A stretch of 64,000 nucleotides of DNA from Adenanthera pavonina (lineage: Eukaryota; Streptophyta; Magnoliopsida; Fabales; Fabaceae), in the NCBI GenBank assembly GCA_026686845.1, contig JAIVEN010000022.1:20620001-20684000 (forward strand), given 5' to 3'. The translations under genes were made by a program, and so were the position numbers. The notes beneath the pieces are model-generated. The model had not been told where the DNA came from. It ran no database searches and saw only the letters and a list, made by a program, of their open reading frames with translations. Positions 36,484 to 46,101 of the stretch are shown here, piece after piece. Numbering within the stretch: the first letter of the stretch is position 1; every line of letters begins with the position of its first letter.

Positions 36484-36950
36484 TGATAGAGAATGAATAA
36501 TTCTAAATAATTATGATTATTTATCTTTATCATTAGAATTCTAAATAAAGTTATTTTATTAGGATATTTAGATTTAATTTAATTTATTTTGAATTTATTA
36601 AGATTTAGATTTTATCTTTCCTTTATAAGATTTTGTTATTTAAATTATGATTTATTTTTTGTTTAAATTTAAGATATTTTGAAAAGATATATCTTATCTT
36701 AGTATTCTAATAGAACTAGAATTTAAATTTTATAAATAAGAGCTCAATTATTCAGTTGTATTAGGACTTTTATTATTGATTTGAGTTATAGTTTCAATGA
36801 CTTCTCTCTTTCCTTTAAAGTTCTTTCTTTTTTTCCTTCTTTAAGTTCTTTTTTCTCTCCTTTTTTGTTTCTCTCTATTTCCCTACTTTTCTCCCTCCCT
36901 TTCTCTATCACTCTATCTCTGTACCTTACCCCTTCTCCTTACTCACATAA
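36484..36950 (+). repeat. Left LTR of the non-autonomous element
   Basis: Nearly colinear with 37679-38150. CT-rich toward its 3' end, with a TATAAATAAG at about 36731 that could be the promoter TATA box. Confidence 0.8.
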
Positions 36951-37678
36951 TTTGGTACCAAAACCTAATTTTCACCATGCACCAAAATACCCAAATTACC
37001 TAGCCTAATTTTCACCATGCCCCAAAATACCCAAATTACCCAACAAAGCCTTGAGGAAGCTAAAAGGCATGGTAGGAAGTACGTGGATCAAGTGTTTGAA
37101 TCTTTACAAATTGACATGAAGCAAGATCGAGAATAAACAAACCATAGGTTTGACAAACTGGAGAAGATGTTTGAAGCTATCTTATATGCCATTAAGTTGC
37201 TAAATAAGGCTATAAAGATAACTCCTGAGGCTTTAGAAGAAGAGCGAGAGTGAAGGTTAAATTTATAGAGTATATTGAAGCAACATCATTCAAAGACAAT
37301 TCCTCATAATCCAATTATTGAAGAAGATATAAGCTTGAAGAAGGGACAAGGCAAGAAACTATCTTCACCAATGGAAGTTATGTCATTTAAGGTTTTTAAT
37401 GCTCAACTTCAAGATGCCCTTGTGTTCTACCTTATCCATTTATCATGCCATTGAAAATAAAGGCTGTTATGGAAGAGCATATTATTTTTCTGCATAATGA
37501 TAATCTCCACAAGTATCTCTTCAATTGGAAGGAATTTAAGAATATTTGGATATTTGAAGAGAAGTTTCTTTTCTTAGATCTCTCCTTTTGCATCTTACTC
37601 ACTAGAAAAGTTTTCCAAATTTAGATGTTACAGGGAGTTTTAACTCTCTGGAGGAGAGTTCTTTCAAATGAAAGAGAA

Positions 37679-38150
37679 TGATAGAGAATGAATAATTCTA
37701 AATAATTAGGATTATTTATCTTTATCATTAGAATTTTAAATAAAGTTATTTTATAAGGATATTTAGATTTAATTTAATTTAATTTAAATTTATTAGGATT
37801 TATATTTTATCTTTCCTTTATAAGATTTAACTATTTAAATTATGATTTATTTTTTGTTTAGATTTAAGATATTTTGAAAAGATATATTTTATCTTAGAAT
37901 TCTAATAAAATTAGAATTTAAACTCTATAAATAAGAGCCTTATTATTCAGTTGTATTAAGACTTTGATTATTGATTTGAGTTATAGTTTCAGTGATTTCT
38001 CTCTCTCTCTCCTTCAAAGTTCTTCATTTTCTCCCTCCTTTGATTTATTTTCTCTCTCCCTTTTTATTTTTCTCTATCTCCCTACTTTTCTCTCTCCCTT
38101 TTTATTTCTCTCTATCTCTCTACCTTATCCCTTCCCCCTTGCTCACATCA
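37679..38150 (+). repeat. Right LTR of the non-autonomous element
   Basis: Direct repeat of the left LTR, with the matching TATAAATAAG at about 37926. It is followed directly by the AATTG target duplication. Confidence 0.8.
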
Positions 38151-38737
38151 AATTGGCTAGTAAATGGTAGCTTTATCAAGAAGACTTTAGGTAGAAAGTA
38201 AGAGTGAATCTTAGCAATTGGATCTAGGTTTATGAAATCAATGGTGAGAAATTAAAGAAGCAAATTGTGTGGCCACCAAGAAAACCAATATGGGCCCTTG
38301 GATCATAAAGTCAATCAATGGTTGGGATTAAATGGCGGTGTCTACAAATAGGTGAACTCCCCTCCCCTTTGTCTTGAGGCTTGGCTGAAAATTAGAGAGA
38401 GGAAGTGTTCATAAATCGAGGAAGAAGAAGGGAGAAGCAAGAGTCCAAGGGGTGATCTTTTTTTAAGGTTACTAACATTTGAAACATGTCCTCTATTACA
38501 AGCCTCCAACCAACCAATTGTATAAAGAAGTAAATTAATTTGCATAATTGGACATTGGATAACATTTTTATGTTATGTGTTAATCATAGAAAACTTCAAA
38601 TAAACCATTCAATTTAGAGGTTATAGAACTTTAATTATAGAATTCTAAAAGATTTCTTGGGAAATTATGAAACTTAACATAATATTATGTGTAGAATCTT
38701 AAAGGATAATTTTTGGAGGTTATGTATCCACATATTA

Positions 38738-38999
38738 CTCCCTTTGATCTTTAATATATAACTCTCTTAATCGAATCACACGAATTAGTGATGGAAATTG
38801 AAGTTAATTAACTATCTCAATTTCTCCAAAAATCACAACATTTTTCTTAAACTACTCTTATTTAATCTCTTTCTATCTCTTTTTGGAATATATTAAATAT
38901 GAGCATTTTTTGGAAATACATAAATATTACCTCATATATTATAAAAGATCTTATATTTATAATCAGGGTAAGAGGCCCTATATTTAGGACTGGATGGAG
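38738..38999. mobile_element. Stowaway-like MITE
   Basis: The left end is CTCCCTTTGATCTTTAATAT and the right end, reversed, is CTCCATCCAGTCCTAAATAT. Both fit the Stowaway CTCCCTCCGTCC start. TA lies on each side (38736-38737 and 39000-39001). The element is 262 bp and non-coding. Confidence 0.65.
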
Positions 39000-39001
39000 T
39001 A

Positions 39002-39933
39002 TTATAAAAGTTTTTAGCAGTATCTGCCTTTTTTATTATGTTTTTATTAGGTTTGTCTGAGTGATATGTTGTACCTATATACAATTATGAGTATGAGAAT
39101 TTAATATAAAATGTTAAAATATGATCATTTTTAAATCAACTTATTAAAAATTAAAATGATTATTGAATATACTAGAAAATATAACATATATAAAAAAAGA
39201 TAGAACTAGAACCAGTGGCCACTGCCATAGATAATCCCTGTGTGTTGGAGGGTGTTAATAATTTACAATCTTAGAGTAATAATGACAATGAACTATATAC
39301 CTATTGCAAACTACACACAGGAAAACTGAATATCAACGAAAATAAAATGCAATTTATAGTATATTTACGACACTATGCCAAAGAAAAGAAATAGAAAGTG
39401 GAATAAGAGGATGAAAAGCGTAAAAAAGGAATGACAAAAAAAAGGAAAAAATGACTAATGAACAACGAATATGACAAACGACAAATAGAAAGAAATGATG
39501 ATGACTAGAAATTGTTAACAGGCATGGAACATAAAAGCACAATAAAAAAAACACTGTTTAAAATGGACTAGCTTGACTTCTCTACAGCTCACATTCTACA
39601 GATCAGCTACCAATCAATGTAAAGAAGCATTTCATATTAATAAGTAATTATTTTTCTCACACATTTTTCTCCCTATACATTAATCAAAAATTTATCTACA
39701 TAATATATAAAAAGAAATCAAATCAGTAGAGAAGCTAAGCTAGTTTGAGATCAAGTGAGCCCAGGAAAATTTCGTGACATACGAAGGGGAGATGAAACTG
39801 GCCAAAACGACATGGTTTTGTTATACAAGTATGTAGAAAATGAAATTATTAGTGCCCAGAAACATGTGATAGCGAAATGTCCTTGAGGTGTTAATCCACC
39901 TCCACTTAGATTGCAGTAGGATTCCGACGAATC
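39002..39933. other. Gene-less interval with a short - strand open frame
   Basis: A 79-codon frame (39990-39751, - strand) starts MDTWSCCLVSKVFGINPRGD. It is preceded by a pyrimidine-rich leader-like stretch that belongs to the tandem repeat described next. I do not recognise the protein. It could be the first exon of a degraded gene. Confidence 0.25.
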
Positions 39934-40495
39934 ACCCCTAGGATTAATTCCGAACACCTTAGATACCAGACAGCAACTCCAAGTATCCATCTACAATGCA
40001 TAACACGAAAAAATGAAGAGAGCAGAGAAGGAAGTTGAAGAACGTTTCTATGTGTCTGTGTTTCTGGTCTATCCTCAAAATATAGAAGAGGAATGTGAAA
40101 TCAAAATTAATGGCAATTAAAAAGAAAAAACAACTTTTGAACGTTGGAAATCTATTTCTGATTTGATGATAAAAGATCCGTTTCTGATTTTGAGGATAAA
40201 GATCCGTTTCTGGTACCCCTAGGATTAATTCCTAACACCTTAGATACCAAACAACAACTTCAAGTATCCATCTACAATGCATAACAGGAAACAATGAACA
40301 GAGTAGAGAAGGAAGTTGAATTACGTTTCTACGTGTCTGTGTTTCTGGTCTACCCTCAAAATATAAAAGAGGAATGTGAAATCAAAATTAATGGCAATTA
40401 AAAAGAAAAAACAATTTTTGAACGTTGGAAATCTGTTTCTGATTTGATGATAAAAAATCCATTTCTGATTTTGAGGATAAAGATCCGTTTCTAAT
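39934..40495. repeat. Two-copy perfect-register tandem duplication, unit 281 bp
   Basis: 39934-40214 and 40215-40495 are head-to-tail copies with a constant 281-bp offset and over 90% identity. Each unit itself contains two near-copies of GATCCGTTTCTGATTTTGA. On the - strand the unit looks like a promoter-proximal leader followed by ATGGATACTTG. Copy 1 continues open (WSCC...), while copy 2 has TGA as codon 4. Confidence 0.85.
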
Positions 40496-41085
40496 CAGTT
40501 TAATGTTTAATTTATTTTATTTTATATTTTCAAAAAGAAAACACCAGATTAGACACACATTGTTTTGATCTAACGCTCTCGAACATGCTAAGTGTTTAAA
40601 TGTTAATATTAATTAATATTTAATATTTAAAATCATTTTATTCCCTAAAACAACCATTTGATATATGTAACATCTCTTTATAAAGACTTTTGGGTAGTTG
40701 TACTTATTCAATGTGAGACTTTTTCCCTTCACTGCACTTTTTTCAAACTATCCCAACAGGTTTTGCATCTCACAACGTTTTGACATGTTGTAGTGCTGTT
40801 TCAGCTTTCCCTTGCTACGTCAAAAATAACATATCTGCGCATCCTTGTCCGCAAGATGACCGCTGGTCTAAAATTTGAACGTGTGTGTGTGTGTGACGCC
40901 ATTATTCATTTTGTAAAAGTCAAATTCATGAAAGCCTCCTCCTCGAAAACCGGCTACTTATGCATGCTGACATGCATGCTTACGTTAAGCATTTGGTTCT
41001 TCCATACATATCCTTACAGACAAACCTCTATATATATATATATAGTTTCTAAAGGCGGTTCCAAGTTGGATTATTATTCAGCACC

Positions 41086-41927
41086 AATGTTTTCAAACCT
41101 GAATTAGACCAGATCAGATGATCGGACTGATCAAACCACCATGCACCCGGAGACTGCATCAGTTCATTTTGATGGCTTGAGCTATTTCTGTTCTTGAGTC
41201 AGATTGGACCGGATCTAGCCAACAATTGAGCCAGCAACCAGCTTTCAACCAGAACCTGAAATAGTTCCAAGAGAGAACTGGATGATTTTTTATATATATG
41301 TTTTTTTTTAATTTATAAACTAATTAAATATTATTATTTTATAATATTAAAAATATTTTAAAAAATTTTTTTTTATTCCTATTAGATATTATTAATACTC
41401 CTCATTTTCATTACTTAAACATAATTTACATTTTTAGACATTAAAAATTTTTCTTTTTTATCCCTGTTAATCATAATTAACACCCCTCATTTTCATTACT
41501 TAAAAAAATCCCTTTTAGATATTAAATTAATAAGAGGTGAAAATGACAAATAAGTTTATGTTACCTTATAATATGAGACAAAAAAACTCTACTAATTATC
41601 TTATAATATGAAATTGAGAGAATATAAACTAATATAATACATTATAAACTTATGAAGCATTTGACAAATTTAATGTAATGTATAAGTTTATAGATTATGA
41701 TTCTTTTATATATCAAAATTTTATATAATTTTAGTCAATTGATGTGGTTATAAAATAAAAGATGTGATTTTATTTGTTATATATATATATATTATTATTA
41801 TATATAATATAATTTTTTACATAATTATTATGTGACCAATTTGACCGTTAGTTTAACCAATTGAACCATAAAGGCCATAACTCAGTAACATTTCCAGTTT
41901 AATATCTGGTTCTATTTTTAAAACATT
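41086..41927. mobile_element. Mutator-like (MULE) non-autonomous element with 9-bp target duplication
   Basis: The start AATGTTTTCAAACC and the reversed end AATGTTTTAAAAATAGAACC form imperfect inverted ends. They are flanked by ATTCAGCAC (41076-41084) and ATTCAGTAC (41928-41936), a 9-bp duplication with one difference. Nine bases is the Mutator target length. The ends are rich in GACCGG/CCAATT-type words; the 0.5-kb centre is AT-rich. No transposase is encoded. Confidence 0.6.
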
Positions 41928-42306
41928 ATTCAGTACTTTCCATGAAGGGAATCACCGAGTACTTCCCCTTTAAACTTCATATCTGTTTCATTCATTAATT
42001 AAAGTTAATTTCAATTGCTCCTTTAATTCAGTCTAAATTTTTCCTTTAATAAGTATTTAACTTAAAACTGAAAAAATTAACGTTTATGCATAATAATTAA
42101 AATTAAAGATTTTAAGAATAACATTAATATTTTTGTATTGATATATCAATATTATAAGTTGAAAAGATTGAATTAAAAAAACCGAGTGCCTCTTCATGAA
42201 GAAAAATATTGAATACCACATAAAAGAAAAAGAAAAAAAAGAAAAATATTGAATAGCAATCCTTATTTCCAAGTTTGCGTATCAACTTTATACGTCCAAA
42301 ATTAAT

Positions 42307-42492
42307 TTCTTTTTCTTGAGCATTCAGTATCCATGGGCCACGAGAACCCATGACTAATCCGGATTCGAGACGGGGCGGATATTCAGGCAAACCTCTACTC
42401 AGGAGGGTGTCTCTATGGTTCAAACCCCTGATCTTGTAGGTAAAGTCCATATTGGGGACCAGCTCTCGTAGCACTGGTCCAACCCTTTTGGG
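42307..42492 (-). mobile_element. tRNA-derived-type SINE with 18-bp target duplication
   Basis: A 186-bp unit lies between TATACGTCCAAAATTAAT (42289-42306) and TATACGCCCAAAATTAAT (42493-42510), direct repeats differing at one base. Read on the - strand it ends in an A-rich tail (CTCAAGAAAAAGAA) next to the left copy, as expected for LINE-mediated insertion. Inside are GGGGTTTGAACC and GTCTCGAATCCGGATTAGTC; the latter resembles a pol III box B and the tail of Au-type plant SINEs. The exact family was not verified. Confidence 0.75.
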
Positions 42493-43002
42493 TATACGCC
42501 CAAAATTAATCACCACTTATTTTGAAACCTTAATTTGTAACATTTATTATCCAACATGTACTCCATCCCATCCTAAATAGGAAGTATTTTCTAGAAACAA
42601 TACTTGGTATTAAATATAGAGCATTTTAGGGTTTATTTGGTGTATTAATTATTACTTTTTATTCATTTCCCTAGTTTATAATTAATATGTAGGAGATAAA
42701 TGTTATAAGAAGTTATATTAGAAATAATATAATTAAATAAGGATAAATAGCGAAAAATATTAAAACTTTTTTAACAAATTTAATAATTTATCTCATTTTT
42801 TTAAGATACATTATATAGTTAAAAATAATTTATATTTATAATTAGAAAAAATATAATATATTGAAAGAAGCTTCCCACCTTAAGATGGTTAAGTGTTGAA
42901 ATTATCATGTGATGTTACTATCATTTTATGTTTGCAGTCCAGCTTACAACGATATAACAGATTTCCATGAATATCATTGAGGATTGGAGTTGAATTGAAG
43001 GC

Positions 43003-43176
43003 GGCGTTTGAAACGCCACGTTTCACATATTCGATCTCTACACGTACGTCCGTCTTCATCTTTCTTGCCGCCTTCCTCTTTTACTTTTGCACTCTCCGAT
43101 CATAACGTGCCATGTAGCAATCTGCTCAATCTCAACCCTCCACGTGCTCTCTTAATCCTTCCTCCCATACGTGTCC
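43003..43176 (+). promoter_or_regulatory. ACGT-rich (ABRE/G-box) promoter of the PP2C gene
   Basis: Within about 175 bp before the leader lie five ACGT-core words: GCCACGTTTC (43015), ACACGTACGT (43040), AACGTGCC (43105), CCACGTGC, a full G-box (43140-43147), and ACGTGTCC, an exact ABRE (43169-43176). A TATATAT follows (about 43179). A perfect palindrome GGCGTTTGAAACGCC opens the cluster (43003-43017). Clade A PP2C genes are known to be ABA-induced through such elements, so promoter and product agree. Confidence 0.7.
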
Positions 43177-43211
43177 CATATATATCACTTCAGCGCATAT
43201 AAAAAAGCTCC

Positions 43212-43285
43212 ATGTAGCTCGTTCTTAATTCGACATGGTCACGAAGAGATTCAATGGAGAAAACCAAGCCTCGAGAAATCTATAA
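43212..43285 (+). promoter_or_regulatory. Start-stop ATG and overlapping uORF in the PP2C leader
   Basis: ATGTAG at 43212-43217 is a minimal start-stop codon pair. A second ATG at 43235 opens a 16-codon frame ending at 43285, so it overlaps the main start at 43254 in another frame. If transcription begins upstream of these, both could reduce translation of the phosphatase. The TATA box predicts a start near 43210, so the first may lie at or before the cap. Confidence 0.4.
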
Positions 43286-44375
43286 TAACTTTCGCAGGAA
43301 GAGACGGCCAATAATCATGACGGCACCGTCTTCGAAGATATCTTCCATGGAAGAAGAAAAACGCAGAAACAGAACTGCTTCATCCTCACACGGTTCTATA
43401 TCGGTGATAGGGAGGCGGAGGACGATGGAGGACGCCGTAAAGACAATACCCGGATTCGTGAGCGGCCACGACTTTTTTGCAGTTTACGACGGTCATGGCG
43501 GAGCCAAGGTGGCTAACGCTTGCCGGGACAAGATGCATTTGCTGGTGGTGGAGCAAGTAAAGGAAAGTGCAGAGGGAGGATTCGATTGGCATGAAGTGAT
43601 GTGTTCGTCTTTCATGAGAATGGACCGTGAAGTCGGAGGCGGCGACAAAGAGGACATGGTGGGATCCACAGCGGTGGTGGTCATCGTCGGCAGCAACAAC
43701 CTTGTCGTCGCCAACTGTGGAGACTCCAGAGCCGTACTGTGCCGTGGGGGCGTTCCCCTCCCACTTTCAACAGATCATAAGGTGATCGCCGCATCCATGT
43801 CCATCTTACCTCTCCCATATCATTTTCTATTCTGAATCATTAATGTGTGAAGTAATTAAGTAAGTAAAAGTGATTGCAAAATCAGCCAGATCGTCCGGAC
43901 GAGAGAGAAAGGGTGGAAAAAGCCGGTGGAAAAGTGATAAGTTGGAACGGCGTTCGAGTCTTAGGAATACTGGCTACGTCCAGATCCATAGGTACGTACC
44001 ATATATATATATATATATATATTCATTATTATAGTCCATGAATCTGGGTAGAATTTGGAAAACTGCAATAATAATGGGGCAGAAATTAATTAAGAGGAAA
44101 TTGATGATGCAGGGGACCATTGCATGAAGCCGTATGTGGTGTCGGAGCCGGACGTGAAGATGTATGAAAGAACAGAGAGGGATGAGTTTATAATAATAGC
44201 AAGTGACGGGCTATGGGATGTAATATCGAACAAGTTGGCATGCGAGGTGGTGAGGAGGATTTTCAAGATGGGCTTTGAGATGAATGGTGCAGCGGAAGCA
44301 GCAGCGTTACTAGCAGAGTTGGCAATGGCTCGTGGAAGCAGCGACAATATCAGTGTTATTGTGGTCCGGCTTTAG
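43254..44375 (+). CDS. Clade A protein phosphatase 2C (ABA co-receptor type)
   Basis: Three exons, 43254-43781, 43886-43991 and 44113-44375, join through GT-AG introns (phases 0 and 1) into 298 aa. After a ~46-residue basic N-terminus the PP2C fold begins: SVIGRRRTMEDA (metal ligand Glu59/Asp60 region), FFAVYDGHGG (Asp79), GSTAVVVIV, NCGDSRAVL, STDHKPDRPDE, IIIASDGLWDV (Asp243) and SSDNISV (Asp289). Metal-binding aspartates are present. Trp196 in VISWNGVRVLG is the position of the clade A 'lock' Trp that inserts into the ABA receptor. PP2Cs of this clade dephosphorylate SnRK2 kinases and are inhibited by PYR/PYL receptors. Odd: the usual AMSRS is ATSRS (Thr207), the following motif is IGDHCMKPYVV instead of IGDRYLKPYV, and the protein is short for the clade. 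Which subfamily is uncertain. Confidence 0.9.
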
Positions 44376-45580
44376 TCTTCGTCTTGATGCAATACTTTTT
44401 TTCTTTTATTTCCTTCCTTAATGTAGCACCGGTAAAAAGCATGTGTATCATATATGAGAAAATATAATACAGAAGATATAGCAATATTTAAAATTTTAAG
44501 CTATTGAGAATATATATATATATATAATAATAATATTTATGTAATTATTTATATGTATAATTAATAAAATTATTCATTAAAAATAAGTATTAAATATTTT
44601 AAAAATTAAAATATAAATATTAAAATAAATTATAAAATATTTATAATAATCTCACATGGTCATCTATAAAAATTAAAAATGATACAAATAAATAAAACGT
44701 GGTATAAATTGATATTTATATATATAAGTACGATATGTATATCATATTGTATTATGTATTGGATATGGGTATACTAACCCTTTTTCCTTTTCTTTCTATT
44801 TGTCTAGCTAATCTAATGATGCACTTGTCTCTCAATAGATATGATCTTTTTCCTCCATTTATTGGGGGCTTTGATTATCTCCTTATTGGATAACCTTTCT
44901 ATTTGTTTTTGTTACTGATTATTAAAAATTCTAATAATTAGATATGAGTTGATTAATGCATTATATATCAATATTAAAAATCGCGCTAACTTAATCAAAC
45001 ACATTAAAGGTAAAAATTATTTAATGATTGATCTGAGTTCTTAATTTACATCTAATGGTTGCAATTTTGAGTTGAAGTAATGGAGATGTTACAAAACAAA
45101 GAGGATCCAAATTTGTTCGGAGTGGACTTCCATATTCCCTTTTTCTTAGTTCTTTTTTTTTTTAATCAACTTATTATTTCACTTTTTTTTTTTCCGTTGC
45201 CTGAGCTTATAATAGCTCTTTTTATTCATGACTTATTACCTCTTTATTTATTTATTTATTTTTATAGACACTTATTACCTCTTTATATCTTCTCATATCA
45301 CGTCGCTAGCATGCCAGAAATTATTACATATTTTTTATATAATACGGTTATCTATATTTAAGCTTTAATAGAAAAATTGGTCCATCTGTAGTAGTCTTCA
45401 TCTTGATCCAATATTTTTTACTTTATTTCATTTCTTTACAGTTTTTCTCTTTTCTTTCTGATCTTTCTCTGGCTACTCTAACGGTAAACTTGTCTATATA
45501 CAACTCGTTTTCATTTATCTGTTGGGGGATTTGATCCTCTCGATTGGATAACCACCTCTAATCGTCTTGATTTAGGGCCT
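44376..45580. repeat. Duplicated 3' flank of the PP2C gene
   Basis: The words following the PP2C stop (TAGTCTTCGTCTTGATGCAA, 44374) recur as TAGTCTTCATCTTGATCCAA at about 45392. The next block (44780-44930, with TTTATTGGGGGCTTTGAT and TTGGATAACC) recurs at about 45446-45580 (TCTGTTGGGGGATTTGAT, TTGGATAACC). In the first copy the two blocks are split by ~350 bp of AT-rich sequence, probably an insertion. The second copy lacks any preceding phosphatase coding. Confidence 0.6.
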
Positions 45581-45827
45581 CTCCGTCACGCATTTGACGA
45601 GCATCACCAGGAATTATATATTCCATATATTTTTATATTGTTTACGTGTCATTGTTATCTATAAGTTTTAAAAAATATATATATGTGTGGGTCCCATATG
45701 TAAAGTTTAAAAATGAGTTTCATTTATACTTTATATTCATTAAATTAAAAAATTAGATTCATCAGCTAATAAAATAATATTAAATTACATAAGAATTCTA
45801 CATTTCATTACACATTACTTTCTCCGT

Positions 45828-46099
45828 TACTTAATATAAGGGACAATCAGGAGAGTTTCCGTGTTTCAAAATATAAGGGACACATGTGGTTTGTCTGGTA
45901 TATTTAATGATTTTTTTTTAAAAATATCCCTCATTAAGATGTTATATTTTCAATATAATTTATTTGTATTAATTGTATGATGGAAGAGTTATTAACAGAG
46001 GATATTTTTGGAAACTACTTTATATTCCAGATAAATTTGTTGCTTTCTTTAGTTTGTGTGATTTTATCTCTTATCCCTTATATTAAGGAACACATGGAG
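45828..46099. mobile_element. Stowaway-like MITE
   Basis: The left end CTTTCTCCGTTACTTAATAT and the reversed right end CTCCATGTGTTCCTTAATAT match after the first few bases and continue AAGGGA on both sides. TA flanks both ends (45826-45827 and 46100-46101). The element is 272 bp and non-coding. Confidence 0.65.
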
Positions 46100-46101
46100 T
46101 A

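Larger units (their letters stand above)
36484..38150 (+). mobile_element. Complete non-autonomous LTR retroelement, TSD AATTG
   Basis: Two direct repeats of ~467 and ~472 bp (36484-36950 and 37679-38150) start TGATAGAGAATGAATAATTC. The right one ends CATCA, the left CATAA. AATTG flanks the unit on both sides (36479-36483, 38151-38155). A primer-site-like TTGGTACCA lies just inside the left LTR, and a purine stretch AATGAAAGAGAA just before the right LTR. The 728-bp interior holds only scraps of gag-like coding (for example YVDQVFESLQIDMKQDRE then a stop). The element depended on other elements for enzymes. LTRs are similar but clearly diverged, so the insertion is not recent. Confidence 0.85.
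35776..38460. repeat. Possible older gypsy-type LTR hosting the nested element
   Basis: TGTAACATCC at 35776 is a typical start for a plant gypsy LTR. The flanks on both sides of the nested element (36000-36480 and 38156-38460) show LTR-like features: CTTGGCCGAAAATAATG on the left, and CTACAAATAG followed by GGCTTGGCTGAAAAT on the right. The far end was not found, so this is a suggestion only. Confidence 0.3.

Noticed and set aside
36781..38201. Ser/Leu/Phe-rich frames (36781-37008, 37964-38201)
   Set aside because: They are translations of the CT-rich 3' part of the two LTRs.
42546..42870. A further Stowaway MITE starting at TACTCCATCCCATCC
   Set aside because: Only the left end is recognisable; no matching right end with TA was found.
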